Source of the DNA: CAWELS01 sp964468205
GTDB taxonomy: Bacteria; Acidobacteriota; Terriglobia; Bryobacterales; Bryobacteraceae
Assembly (NCBI GenBank): GCA_964468205.1
Contig: CAYXVG010000003.1
Location: forward strand, 1-64,000
Length of the DNA stretch: 64,000 nucleotides
Reading direction: 5' to 3'
Below are positions 37,174 through 46,039 of the stretch, piece after piece. Below the pieces are notes generated by a model. It was not told where the DNA came from. It made no database searches and worked only from the letters and a program-made list of their open reading frames with translations. The translations under genes were made by a program, and so were the position numbers. The stretch's first letter is position 1; every line of letters starts with the position of its first letter.

Positions 37174-39489
37174 CTAACTCGCCACCTTCCGCAGCCGCAA
37201 CGCGTTCATGATCACCGAAAACGAGCTGAAGGTCATCGCCAGCGCCGCCAGCATCGGGCTGAGTAGGAGCCCGAAGAACGGATACAGAACCCCGGCTGCC
37301 ACCGGAATCCCCGCCGAATTATAGAAAAACGCGAAGAACAGGTTCTGCCGGATGTTCCGCATCACCGCCCGGCTCAGCGCCCGCGCCCGCGCGATGGCCC
37401 GCAGATCGCCCTTCACCAGCGTCACCCCGCCGCTCTCCATCGCCACATCCGTCCCCGTTCCCATTGCAATGCCCACGTCTGCCGCCGCCAGCGCGGGAGC
37501 GTCATTGATCCCGTCGCCCGCCATGGCGACCCGCCGTCCCTGGCTCTGCAACTCGCGCACCACGTCCACCTTCCGCTCCGGCAGTACTCCGGCCTCGATT
37601 CTCTCAATCCCCAGGCTCTTGCCCACCGCTCCGGCCGTCACCGGGTTGTCGCCGGTCACCATCACAATCTCGACCCCCTCGCCGCGCAGTTGCTCCAGCG
37701 CCTCGATCGTCGTTTCCCGCACCGGATCCGACACTCCGATCAGCCCCGCTCCCCGGCCGTCCACCGCCAGGAACATCACCGTCCTCCCCTCCGCGCGCAA
37801 AGACTCGGCCCGGGACTCCAACTCCCCCACTTCGATACCTTCCGCCGCCAGCATCGCCGCGTTTCCCAACGCCGCCGGCTTGCCCTCCACTCGCCCGCTC
37901 ACTCCATGCCCCGCCTTTGCCGCGAAGCCCTCAATCTCCAGAACCTCGATCTTCCGTTCCCGTGCCGCTTCCAGCACCGCCGCCGCCAGCGGATGCTCGC
38001 TCGGCTGCTCCAGGGCTGCGGCCACCCGCAGTACATCCTCTTCCCTTAGCCCTCCCACCGCCACCACTTCGGTCACCCGCGGGCGCCCTTCCGTCAGCGT
38101 CCCGGTCTTGTCCACTACGAGCGTATCCACCTTCTCCAGTGTCTCCAGCGCCTCCGCATTCCGGAATAGCACGCCCAACTGCGCCCCGCGCCCCGTGCCT
38201 ACCATCACTGACATCGGCGTCGCCAGCCCCAGCGCGCACGGGCACGCGATAATCAGCACCGCAATCGCATTCACCAATCCGTGCGCCGGTCCCGGCCCCG
38301 CGAATGTCCACACCAGGAATGCCGCCACCGCTGCCAGCACCACGGCCGGCACGAAATACGCCGCCACCTTGTCCGCCAGCCGCTGCACTGGAGCCCGGCT
38401 CCGCTGCGCCTCGCTCACCATCCGCACAATCTGCGCCAGTAAAGTCTCCGCGCCGACGCGCTCGGCCCGCATCACGAAGCTGCCTCCACTGTTCACGGTC
38501 GCCCCGGTAACCGGATCGCCCGCTGACTTCTCAACCGGGATCGGCTCGCCCGTTACCATCGACTCGTCTACCGTGCTCGACCCTTCCTCCACCACTCCGT
38601 CCACCGGAACCTTCTCGCCCGGACGAACGCGCAACCGGTCCCCTGACAACAGGTATTCAACCGGAACGTCCCGGTCGCCTTTCTCCGTCACCAGCCGTGC
38701 CGTCTTCGGCGCCAGCCCTGCCAGCGCCCGGATCGCGTCCCCGGTCCGCTCCCGCGCCCGCAACTCGAGCACTTGACCCACCAGCACCAGCGTCGTAATC
38801 ACGCCGGCCGCCTCGAAGTAGACCTCCGCCTCCCCCCCCGCGCCGAGGAAAGCCTCCGGCAAGAGGCCCGGCGCCACCGTTGCCACCAGACTGAACAGAT
38901 ACGCCATACCCGTACCGATGGCGATCAGGGTGAACATGTTCGGGCTGCGATTCTTGAGCGATGCCCACCCCCGCTCGAAGAACGGCTTCCCGCACCACAG
39001 AACCACCGGCGTCGCCAGCGCTAGTTGTGCCCAGTGCAGCGCCCACACCGGGAGCGCCTGCCGCATCGGAGAACCCTCGCCCATCGACAACATCGCCACC
39101 GCAAACAGCGGAACCGTGAAAATCAGGCTCACGCGCAGCCGCCGCGTCATCTCTTCCAACTCGGGATTCTTCTGCTCCGCCAGGTCCGCGAAGCTCACTT
39201 CTTTGGGCTCCAGCGCCATACCGCACACCGGGCACGAACCCGGTCCGATCTGTTCCACCTCCGGATCCATCGGGCACGTGTACACCGCATCCGCCGGCGC
39301 CTCCTCCTCTCGCCCGCCGGACAGGTATTTCCGCGGATTCACCCGGAACCGCCCCCAGCAGCCCACCGAACAGAAATGGTAGGTTTCTCCCTCGTGGGTG
39401 TGTTCTCCCGCCGCGTTCTCCGGATCCACCTCCATCCCGCAAACCGGATCCGTCACCTTCTTCGGCTGTATAATCTCGAACGGATTCAT
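37174..39489 (-). CDS. Heavy-metal P1B-type ATPase with YHS and metal-binding domains
   Basis: Copper/heavy-metal exporter ATPase of 771 residues starting at ATG 39489, five bases after GGAGGGG. N-terminal region has a YHS domain (TDPVCGMEVDPENAAGEH..YHFCSVGCWGRF) and a YHS/HMBD-like CPMDP...CPVCGMAL motif. Conserved ATPase motifs follow: IACPCALGLATP (the CPC metal site), DKTGTLTEG with the phosphorylated Asp, SEHPLA with the ATP-binding His and VTGDNPVTAGAV, then GDGINDAPALAAADVGIA. CPC and the HP motif place it with copper/silver P1B-1 pumps (CopA-like). No CxxC HMA domain is visible. Confidence 0.92.
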   Translation of the reverse strand: MNPFEIIQPKKVTDPVCGMEVDPENAAGEHTHEGETYHFCSVGCWGRFRVNPRKYLSGGREEEAPADAVYTCPMDPEVEQIGPGSCPVCGMALEPKEVSFADLAEQKNPELEEMTRRLRVSLIFTVPLFAVAMLSMGEGSPMRQALPVWALHWAQLALATPVVLWCGKPFFERGWASLKNRSPNMFTLIAIGTGMAYLFSLVATVAPGLLPEAFLGAGGEAEVYFEAAGVITTLVLVGQVLELRARERTGDAIRALAGLAPKTARLVTEKGDRDVPVEYLLSGDRLRVRPGEKVPVDGVVEEGSSTVDESMVTGEPIPVEKSAGDPVTGATVNSGGSFVMRAERVGAETLLAQIVRMVSEAQRSRAPVQRLADKVAAYFVPAVVLAAVAAFLVWTFAGPGPAHGLVNAIAVLIIACPCALGLATPMSVMVGTGRGAQLGVLFRNAEALETLEKVDTLVVDKTGTLTEGRPRVTEVVAVGGLREEDVLRVAAALEQPSEHPLAAAVLEAARERKIEVLEIEGFAAKAGHGVSGRVEGKPAALGNAAMLAAEGIEVGELESRAESLRAEGRTVMFLAVDGRGAGLIGVSDPVRETTIEALEQLRGEGVEIVMVTGDNPVTAGAVGKSLGIERIEAGVLPERKVDVVRELQSQGRRVAMAGDGINDAPALAAADVGIAMGTGTDVAMESGGVTLVKGDLRAIARARALSRAVMRNIRQNLFFAFFYNSAGIPVAAGVLYPFFGLLLSPMLAALAMTFSSFSVIMNALRLRKVAS

Positions 39490-39694
39490 AACCCCTCCAG
39501 CCAACCTATCAGAACCTTATGCAACGAAGTCTATTATGCGCTCCCGCGTGTTCCAATGCGGTCCTTTCTTGTTTCCATATCTGAGCAAACTGCTATCCAA
39601 ACTGTACCTTTCCGGGTGGATTTAACCTCCCGCTCCACAGTAGAATGGACCTAAAAGTCCGTTTTTCCGCCCGGCCAAAGAAAGGAGTCTCCTC

Positions 39695-40972
39695 ATGGCT
39701 ACCCGCAGACAATTCCTCTCCGGCGCGCTGGCTGCCGCTTCCGCCGCTGCCGCGCAAAGCTCTCCCGATGTGCAGACCGTTCCGCTGCCTACCCACGAAT
39801 GGTTCGGCGACAAAATTGAGCAGTTCGAATTCCCCGCGGGGTGGCGAATCGAACGCCATGAGATGAAGGGATACGCCGCCCCGGCGCTCACCCGCGAGCA
39901 GATCCGCGAGGCCGTGCGCACCCCTGTTGGAACGCCCCGGCTTCAGGACATCGCCGCGGGCAAGAAGACCGCCGCCATCGCCTTCGATGATGTCACCCGG
40001 CCCACGCCCGCATACGCTGTCCTCCCGCACGTGATCGAGGAACTCCGATCCGCGGGCATCAAGGACGAGAACATTCTCTTTATCGCCGCCCTCGGCTGCC
40101 GCTGCCAGATGAATAGTGTGGAAGCTGCCAAGAAACTCGGCCTTGAGACCGTGCAGCGGCATCCGTGGATCAACCACAACCCGTGGGAGAACCTCGTCGA
40201 TCTCGGCGCCGGCGTCAGCATAAACGCCGGCTTCGCCAACGCCGGCGTGAAAATCGCGATCAGTGGCCTCGAGAGCGATGGCGAATCGCTCTCCGGCGGC
40301 GCCCCGGCGATGATACTTTCCGGTCTCTCCGGTATCCAGTCCATCCGCTCACAAGGCCGCCGGACGCCCCGCTCCCCCCGCCCGGATACGGAAGAGTTGG
40401 ACCCCGCCTTCACCAGCGCCGTGCGCCGCGCCGGCGTCGATTTCAGCGTCCAGATTGTCTGCGGCCACGACCGCCAGCCCGTGAAAGTGGTTTCTGGCGC
40501 CATCGTTCGCGCCCACCGGGAAACCGCCCGCTTCGCCGCCAATCACTTCTCCACCGGGTACGCCGCGGACGCCGGCATTGTGGTTGTCAACGCCTATCCC
40601 TGCGGCGCGGAACTGTACGAGCGTTTCAACTGGGCTCGGCACGGTCTCAAAACGGGCGGCAGCATAGTGGTCGTCAACCAGAACCCTCTGGGCCTCTGTG
40701 CCTCGAGCTATTCCACCGGGGAATGGTCCGGCGAAGCTGTCAGCTACTTCGCCCGCCGGGACTCGAGGAAACCCCGGTTTCCTGAGGCCCGCCAGGTTCT
40801 GCTCTACTCACAGTACCTGCAGGCCCGCGAACTCGATCATCCCGGTGTCCCCCCCGAAACCCAGGGAATGCGCCGCTGGGACGATGTCATCCAAGCCTTG
40901 CGGCAGGCCCATTCCGAGGACGGCCTGAAGGTGGTCGTGTATCCCTACGCCGGCCTCCAGCTCGGCGCCTGA
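39695..40972 (+). CDS. Tat-exported LarA-like (DUF2088) protein lacking LarA catalytic residues
   Basis: LarA-fold protein of 425 residues with twin-arginine leader (MATRRQFLSGALAAA) and an AAAGGAG site. LarA residues are recognised but changed: the DxTRPxP motif is present (DDVTRPTP, about 98-105), while the GFHR loop reads GCRC (about 134-137) and the GGRK loop reads GGAP (201-204). The His/Lys residues that hold the nickel-pincer cofactor in lactate racemase are therefore not conserved. It is probably not a racemase. Exported LarA-like proteins of this type occur in Acidobacteriota; true role unknown. Confidence 0.75.
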   Translation: MATRRQFLSGALAAASAAAAQSSPDVQTVPLPTHEWFGDKIEQFEFPAGWRIERHEMKGYAAPALTREQIREAVRTPVGTPRLQDIAAGKKTAAIAFDDVTRPTPAYAVLPHVIEELRSAGIKDENILFIAALGCRCQMNSVEAAKKLGLETVQRHPWINHNPWENLVDLGAGVSINAGFANAGVKIAISGLESDGESLSGGAPAMILSGLSGIQSIRSQGRRTPRSPRPDTEELDPAFTSAVRRAGVDFSVQIVCGHDRQPVKVVSGAIVRAHRETARFAANHFSTGYAADAGIVVVNAYPCGAELYERFNWARHGLKTGGSIVVVNQNPLGLCASSYSTGEWSGEAVSYFARRDSRKPRFPEARQVLLYSQYLQARELDHPGVPPETQGMRRWDDVIQALRQAHSEDGLKVVVYPYAGLQLGA

Positions 40973-41041
40973 CCGCCTGCGCCTCGGGCTTGCGGCTTCG
41001 CCTCCCGCTCGCCCGCGACGGGCCGCCGCCAACACAGCGGG

Positions 41042-42220
41042 CTACAGCCAGCCCGCGCGGCCGCCGCTCTCGGCCACGAAGCGCATTGCCTCGAGGTGGG
41101 CCAGCAGGTGCGCTTTCACAATATTTTTTGGCTCGTGGCGGAACGGCTCTCCGTTGCGCTTTCCGGTTGAAAAATTGTGTGACGGCGTCTCCACGGTCAC
41201 CGACAGCGCGCCGCAGTTCAAATTGAGCGCCGTGTCGATATTGTAGGTGGACATCTTTCTCCGGCCCGGGTTCGCCTGCCGCTCCACGTCGCTCGTCGCC
41301 TGCAGACCCTCCACCGTCAACCGCGTGTGCACCTGCCGGAACAAGCGGTCGAACGCGGGCTGCAACTCCGGCTCGGAAAACGGCCGCAGCAGCTCGATGA
41401 ACTGCGTCCCCGTATGCATATTGAAGACCAGATCCGGCCGCTCCCGCGCGGTCAACTCCATCAACGCTCGCGTCTCCGGCTGTGGCGCCCGGAGGAAATC
41501 GTCGTGCTGGATGTTGACGCCGTTGTCGTTTGGATAGCCGCCCGGGAAACCGAACGCCGAAAAGTCCATTGGGATAAACTCCTTGCACTCCGGCCAGCCG
41601 ATGAGCGACCCGTCCTTCTTCCCGCCCGTGTTCAAGTACTCATGCGCGAAATTATCCGTGCCCTGGTGCTTCACCATCCGCAGCGGAATCCGCGTCCGCC
41701 CGTCCACGTTCACAACGGGAATCAGCGCCACCCGGTCCAGCCGCTCCACCGCTTCCGGAATCTCCGGCCACTCCCGGCCAACCAGGTCGCGCCCGGTCTC
41801 GATCGCCGCGATCAGGTTCACGATGCCCACGATGCCCTCGAACTCTCCCCCATGCACCGAGGCCATCCCCATGTAGACAGTCTTCTCGTGATCCGGCCCC
41901 CGGAAAGCCCGGACATCCCGGAAGCCCAGCGCCCCCGAATACGTCGTCGTCCCCTTCCGCCGCGGCCCGCCGCCGCCGTAGAAAACCGCCCGCATCTCCC
42001 GCCCGCCCGCCGTCTTCCCCACGGTGCGCACTTCACCCCGCTTGACCCTCGCCTTAAGAAACGCAGACACATCCTCCGGCCAGTTGATCCAAAATTCCGG
42101 TATCGACTCCGGCTCCACAAACACGTCCTTCCGCGCATCCGGAAATCCCGCCGGCGCCTTGCCCAACGCGGCCGTCAGCGGCGCCGCCGCCAATCCGCCA
42201 AGAAACTGTCTTCGCTTCAT
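41042..42220 (-). CDS. Exported M14-family zinc carboxypeptidase-like peptidase
   Basis: Protein of 392 residues with a twin-arginine leader (MKRRQFLGGLAAAPLTAALG), preceded by AAGGAAG. It has the M14 zinc site VHGGEFEG (HxxE, about residue 118) and the third ligand His in VFNMHTGTQ (about 270). The FPGGYPNDNGVN stretch and the C-terminal VTVETPSHN provide the substrate-binding Arg/catalytic Glu region. Likely trims peptides or peptidoglycan stems in the periplasm. Distinct from the second M14-like gene at 60.2 kb. Confidence 0.85.
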   Translation of the reverse strand: MKRRQFLGGLAAAPLTAALGKAPAGFPDARKDVFVEPESIPEFWINWPEDVSAFLKARVKRGEVRTVGKTAGGREMRAVFYGGGGPRRKGTTTYSGALGFRDVRAFRGPDHEKTVYMGMASVHGGEFEGIVGIVNLIAAIETGRDLVGREWPEIPEAVERLDRVALIPVVNVDGRTRIPLRMVKHQGTDNFAHEYLNTGGKKDGSLIGWPECKEFIPMDFSAFGFPGGYPNDNGVNIQHDDFLRAPQPETRALMELTARERPDLVFNMHTGTQFIELLRPFSEPELQPAFDRLFRQVHTRLTVEGLQATSDVERQANPGRRKMSTYNIDTALNLNCGALSVTVETPSHNFSTGKRNGEPFRHEPKNIVKAHLLAHLEAMRFVAESGGRAGWL

Positions 42221-42492
42221 TTCACGCGCTTCCTTTCGCCTCCAAACCTATCACTAACCGAGCCGCCGTTCCTGCCCGGCAGGCTCAAATCTCGAACCAA
42301 TCCCCGTTCCTCCCGGGCGCTCTGCGCACCTTCCCTCAACCCGCCCGGGAGCCCGGGACCAGCCGCCTCCCCGCCTACCACCGGCCGCCCCGGACTGGCG
42401 CTCCGTCGCATCGGCCACCTTCCAGGCCTCGAGCCGCTTGTCTTACCCACGGTGTTCTACCTCGTTTCCATTGCTGGTTGCGAGCATCTGTT

Positions 42493-42996
42493 TCAATCGC
42501 CTCCATAGCGCTTGAGCGATGTCGCGAGATCCTTCCGCGGCAGCCTCACGGCCCGATCCTCCGAGAGAAGCCGCAGCGCTGAACGAAGCGCCTTTGCGGT
42601 CCGGAGCCTGTGAGCGTAGATCTGGTCAACCACCCAGAGTATGCCGTGCACTTCGATGCCGGAACTCCCGGCGAGTTCACGGAGCGAGCCATCGCCAGTC
42701 AAGAGTATGCACCCGATGTGGCTTTCTGCCAACGCCAAAGCAAGCCCGTCATGAATTGATAGCCGCGGCGCTTCAAGCACGATCTGCCGGGCTCTCAGCA
42801 CTCGTTCCCCGGGGAGATCAACTACCTGCAGGCCGGCCTGAAGTGTTCGAAGTTGAGTATCAGTGAACTTCAGCAACTCGTCTTCAAACAAGGAGTTCGG
42901 GATTAGAATCTCGTACGGCAGCTTCAGAAACGCATCCAGCAGCGATGCTTTCCTCAGATCGATAAGACAACTACTGTCACTAACGATGACCCTCAT
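42493..42996 (-). CDS. PIN-domain nuclease, predicted toxin-like partner
   Basis: PIN-domain protein of 167 residues. Its acidic triad/tetrad is visible: Asp7 (VIVSDSSCLIDL), Glu40, Asp83 (SIHDGLALALAES) and Asp102 (LLTGDGSLRE), as in toxin RNases such as VapC. The gene overlaps the end of the XRE-ImmA/IrrE gene by 17 bases, so the two form a translationally coupled pair. This arrangement fits a toxin-antitoxin or stress-response module in which the upstream gene is the regulator/antitoxin, an inference. C-terminal extension (residues 115-167) is basic and helical. Confidence 0.8.
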   Translation of the reverse strand: MRVIVSDSSCLIDLRKASLLDAFLKLPYEILIPNSLFEDELLKFTDTQLRTLQAGLQVVDLPGERVLRARQIVLEAPRLSIHDGLALALAESHIGCILLTGDGSLRELAGSSGIEVHGILWVVDQIYAHRLRTAKALRSALRLLSEDRAVRLPRKDLATSLKRYGGD

Positions 42997-44077
42997 CGGC
43001 TCCTTGCGGCCCTTTCAAACCAGCCTCGACCTCGGGAATCGGAAGCCGCAGGAGTTCAGAAGCCTTGGTGAGTGAGATCAATCCTTCCGCAAGCGCCCGG
43101 TAGCAAAGGCGTTCGAACCGCAGTGCCCTTTCCCGCTCACCGCGCTGGTCTGCCGGTTCTATTTCGACCGGTTCATGAGTTCGCCAGCCGCGGCCGATCG
43201 ACTGGAACGCATAGACCATCGTGGCCTGGCTAATCACGTCGAGCTGTTGCAGGCGCATGAGCAGTGCGGCGCCGCTCACCTGGTAGAGCCTTTTCAGATC
43301 AATGATCTCCTTGTAGCTAACAGCGTTTCGGCGTTTCCCGGCCTCACGCAGAAGATGGTCGGCCGGCACCAGAAAAGCCCCCGCAAACCGATTGGCCGCT
43401 CTCTCCTCATCTTTGTTCGACAGGCTATGAGTATCGATCAGCCTGTGCGCCAGTTCATGCGCCAGGGTCAGACGGCGCCGTTCCAAAGGGAACTGGTTGT
43501 TCACGACGATGACCGGAAGATCAGGCTGGTCGTTTGGCCTTCTCACCACACAAGTGAAACCCGAAACCCTCTTGGGAAGTGCAACGGTAAGAACCTTCAG
43601 ACCCTTCTCCTCGAGAAGCTCGGTCATGTTGGGGATCGGATCCACGCCAAGGGCCCATTTTTCTCGAACTTCCGCCGCGAGCTTTTCCGCTTCCGATATC
43701 TCTTTCAGCCGGCGAGGATTCGCAAAAGGTGACAGCCACTGTGCGCTGTCCAGTTCCAGAATCAGCTCAATCTGTAGGTAGCGCTCGATCCATTCGAGGA
43801 CCTCGGTTTCGACATGCGCACGCTCCCGAGCACTCGTGCTAGCCTTCGTTCTGAACTCGACGCCTTCTAGCTCAATCCCCCGCGCATCGAGCAGATAAGC
43901 GAGCGAGACGCCAAGGGCCTCGGCGAGCGCCACCAGCACTCCCGAACTCGGAATGCTTTCGGCCCGCTCGTACTTCCCTATCGCCTGGGCGGTAACCTTG
44001 CCGCCCATTGCGGCGGAGAGACCACGAAGCGAAAGGCCCGCCTTTCGGCGTGCAAGTCTGATTCGATCGGCAATCAT
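42980..44077 (-). CDS. XRE-type regulator fused to ImmA/IrrE metallopeptidase domain
   Basis: Two-domain protein of 365 residues: an XRE helix-turn-helix at residues 4-62 (LARRKAGLSLRGLSAAM...AQAIGKYERAES), then a linker and an ImmA/IrrE (DUF955) zinc peptidase domain with HELAH at residues 207-211 and the third ligand Glu in DEERAANRFAGAFL. Such proteins control phage or mobile-element repressors by cleavage. It overlaps the PIN gene and its promoter contains a perfect inverted repeat, suggesting self-repression. It lies just outside the tRNA-bounded island. Confidence 0.88.
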   Translation of the reverse strand: MIADRIRLARRKAGLSLRGLSAAMGGKVTAQAIGKYERAESIPSSGVLVALAEALGVSLAYLLDARGIELEGVEFRTKASTSARERAHVETEVLEWIERYLQIELILELDSAQWLSPFANPRRLKEISEAEKLAAEVREKWALGVDPIPNMTELLEEKGLKVLTVALPKRVSGFTCVVRRPNDQPDLPVIVVNNQFPLERRRLTLAHELAHRLIDTHSLSNKDEERAANRFAGAFLVPADHLLREAGKRRNAVSYKEIIDLKRLYQVSGAALLMRLQQLDVISQATMVYAFQSIGRGWRTHEPVEIEPADQRGERERALRFERLCYRALAEGLISLTKASELLRLPIPEVEAGLKGPQGADEGHR

Positions 44078-44087
44078 GGAAGCTCTT

Positions 44088-44146
44088 TCAGTTTACAGGT
44101 AGATATAGCTAGAATGTATTGTAAACTGACTTCGTGAGCTTTACAA
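44088..44146 (-). promoter_or_regulatory. Promoter and operator of the XRE-ImmA/PIN genes
   Basis: On the minus strand TTGTAA (44141-44146) and TACAAT (44118-44123) are spaced by 17 bases, a good sigma-70 match. A perfect 10-bp inverted repeat, TCAGTTTACA (44088-44097) and TGTAAACTGA (44120-44129), spans the -10 box and the start-proximal region; half-sites are 32 bp apart, three helical turns. This is a plausible operator for the XRE protein encoded immediately downstream (ATG at 44077). Confidence 0.65.
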
Positions 44147-44340
44147 GGGAACTCTTGCCCAGTCTCGTTGGCCCTGTGAACCGCCCCTGGTGCTCCCGAT
44201 TGTGACTTCGGTGGGAGCGCGCCGCAGAGGCGCCTGGGTCGGAAACCACTCTCTCGGCGGCTGTCAATCTGGCTGTCGGGAGTTGGACAGCCTAGCCTCC
44301 AGTCACCGTTAAGTACTTGAAAGAAACGGCGCGCTCGGCT

Positions 44341-44373
44341 CGATTCGAACACGCGACCTTCTGGTCCGTAGCC
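44341..44373. repeat. Island attachment-site repeat, left copy (tRNA-Arg remnant)
   Basis: This 33-bp stretch is identical to part of the tRNA-Arg gene at 54495-54527 and lies in the same orientation. Similarity continues to the left to about 44328 with a few mismatches (T-arm and acceptor sequence), as expected for the displaced and decaying 3' end of the tRNA. It marks the far end of an integrated element. Confidence 0.85.
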
Positions 44374-44439
44374 CGAAACAGCGGCCTCCGTGTCTTCCAA
44401 ATACGTGCATATTCAATGACTTATCAACCGTCTCATAAG

Positions 44440-44650
44440 TAAATGCCAAAACTGGCTCGATAATGTAGCGCGTTTCGGGATGCTGGAAGAAGGCTCGGAC
44501 TTTTTCAGGGCTCCGCTGCAGCGAGCTCAGCAGGCCAAGCAGCAAGCGCGACATCTGAGTCGACGAAGCTATGGCCGTCCGCCAAATCCCTCTTGCCATA
44601 ACCTCGGCCTACACCTGCTCGTCGGGGTTCAATTCCGGACTATACGGCGT
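44440..44650 (-). pseudogene. IS630-family transposase, C-terminal remnant
   Basis: Reading the minus strand gives TPYSPELNPDEQV, stop (TAG at 44609-44611, from an expected Trp), then AEVMARGIWRTAIAS and SLQRSPEKVRAFFQHPETRY. YSPELNPDEQVW and the QRSPxxVRxFFQ tail are hallmarks of IS630 transposases, where the Glu of PELNP is a catalytic residue. The N-terminal two thirds are missing and the left edge joins the tRNA-derived repeat. Inactive relic. Confidence 0.7.
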
Positions 44651-44753
44651 TGATCAATGCCTCCAGTCCGTGCGCCTCAGCGATCTGCCTGCGCCACTGC
44701 GCCGTGAGCCGCTGCATCTTCACCCGTCCCGTCACGCGGTTCCCTGTCCCAAC

Positions 44754-44978
44754 TCACGCCGCAAAGCGCAGGATCTCCACCTCGGCGCCGTTTCGGACCG
44801 CAATCTCAGCCCGCTGCGCAATGGCCTCGGCCGTCTGGTCCGACAAGTAGTACTCGCCGCAGTTGTTGCAGACCTCGGCCGGGACGGCGCGGACGATCAC
44901 GGTCGTCTCTTCCCGGGTCAGTGTTACGGTCACCCGGCCCGGTTCGGTCTCTCCGTTACGGCAAATCACACACTTCAC
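44754..44978 (-). CDS. YgiT-type zinc-finger protein (MqsA-like antitoxin domain)
   Basis: A 74-residue protein with two CxxC pairs (Cys3-Cys6 and Cys37-Cys40, CNNC) forming a YgiT/MqsA N-terminal zinc finger. It starts at GTG 44978, overlapping the TGA of an upstream DUF4258 remnant, the usual toxin partner for this antitoxin type. It lacks the DNA-binding HTH of full MqsA. The frame is intact, but the partner is broken, so it is probably an orphan. Confidence 0.75.
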   Translation of the reverse strand: MKCVICRNGETEPGRVTVTLTREETTVIVRAVPAEVCNNCGEYYLSDQTAEAIAQRAEIAVRNGAEVEILRFAA

Positions 44979-45105
44979 GGATGTCTCCGTTTCCTATACT
45001 CAGGAGCCCACTGTCGCGGGTCCGGGATGTAGGCGGTGATCACGATACACCTGCCTTCTCATTGCGCTGCGCTATGCCTCCCAAGAGCATGCGCGATCTG
45101 CCCGT
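44975..45105 (-). pseudogene. DUF4258 toxin-like gene, C-terminal remnant
   Basis: The minus-strand frame gives SDGQIAHALGRHSAAQ, stop (TGA at 45059-45061), then EGRCIVITAYIPDPRQW and PEYRKRRHP. The block VITAYxPDPxxW...RRK/R is the end of DUF4258 proteins, which are usually located just before YgiT antitoxins, as here (ATG/TGA-type overlap). The N-terminal half is absent; the piece joins the end of the helicase remnant. Confidence 0.6.
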
Positions 45106-45899
45106 CACTCCTCACTTTGAGCGATCATCTCCAGGATGCGATCCAAGAAACTCCCTACCTGCTTCGGCTCGGTGCCAGCTCGCAGATCGCTTGCTACACG
45201 ATTGAACCATGCCTGTCGGGTTGTTGGACGCAGCTCGACGAAGACTTCAATCATCTCGTCGCGCAGGAGGCACTTCTCTTCGGGTGACTCAGGGAAAGCA
45301 GGCTCGATCACATCTCTTCGAAACCCGATCAGTTTGTCTCTCAAGCCCTCTGTTTGCTCAGCTTCTGCGTGCGCTTTCTGTGCTGTGGGATCGTTCGCCA
45401 GCAACTCTTCCAAGTGTGAGAGCAACCGTCTGATCTCCTTCTCGCGCGCCCTGAACCAGTCTGTTGACCAAATCCGGTATATCTTCCAGCCATGGTTCTC
45501 CAGGATCTCCTGCCGCAGCCGATCGCGATCCCTGGCCGACCGCCCCGAGTGATAGCTCGCTCCGTCGCACTCGATTCCGAGGAGGAACGCACCGGGATTA
45601 TTCGGATACACTACTGCAAGATCGATGAAGAAACTAGCTGCACCGACTTGGCAGCGCACCTCGTAGCCAGCAGTTCGAAGCTCATCGGCGACCGACTGCT
45701 CGAAATCATTCGACGGCTCGCCGCCGCCAGGATCGAAGTCCCCCAAGACGCCCGTTCTGGCGTAGTCAAGGTAACTCTTGAGTGTACGTACACCCTTGGC
45801 GCTCTCCGGCCAAACCGCTGGTATTGATTGCCACGAGAGTCAGGTCCGTAGGTGCACGAAATGAAGATGACATCTCGCTCCCACAGAGTTGTCTCATCT
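45105..45899 (-). pseudogene. Decayed C-terminal part of a large helicase with Vsr-like nuclease domain
   Basis: Two frames hold pieces of one protein. The first (45899 to about 45790) reads DETTLWERDVIFISCTYGPD and then QYQRFG, the motif V/VI area of superfamily 1 helicases of the DUF4011/DUF3320 type. The second (about 45800 to 45105) reads GVRTLKSYLDYARTGVLGDF followed by a Vsr/REase-like domain (LGIECDGASYHSGRSARDRD, then WKIYRIWSTDWF). The segment between QRFG and GVRTLK (RRLNVLxTRA) is missing and the frame shifts. Normal proteins of this type are over 1,500 residues, so this is a remnant of a former defence or DNA-repair gene. The 213-residue open frame may still be annotated as a gene. 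Confidence 0.65.
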
Positions 45900-46039
45900 G
45901 TATTCCTTCGCCTCGAACGTCGCCGGCAGCAATGATGCCACGCTTCCTCCCATGTTCACCGCCAGTTCCGCATGGCGTGCAACGGCTTCACCGGGCGCTT
46001 GTCGTCGTTGAGGCAGGCAGTTTGCGACCTCCCAAACGG

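Noticed and set aside
42220..42493. Possible gene in the gap before the PIN gene
   Set aside because: Open frames on the strands are short, Pro/Arg-rich and lack start signals; only intergenic sequence seen.
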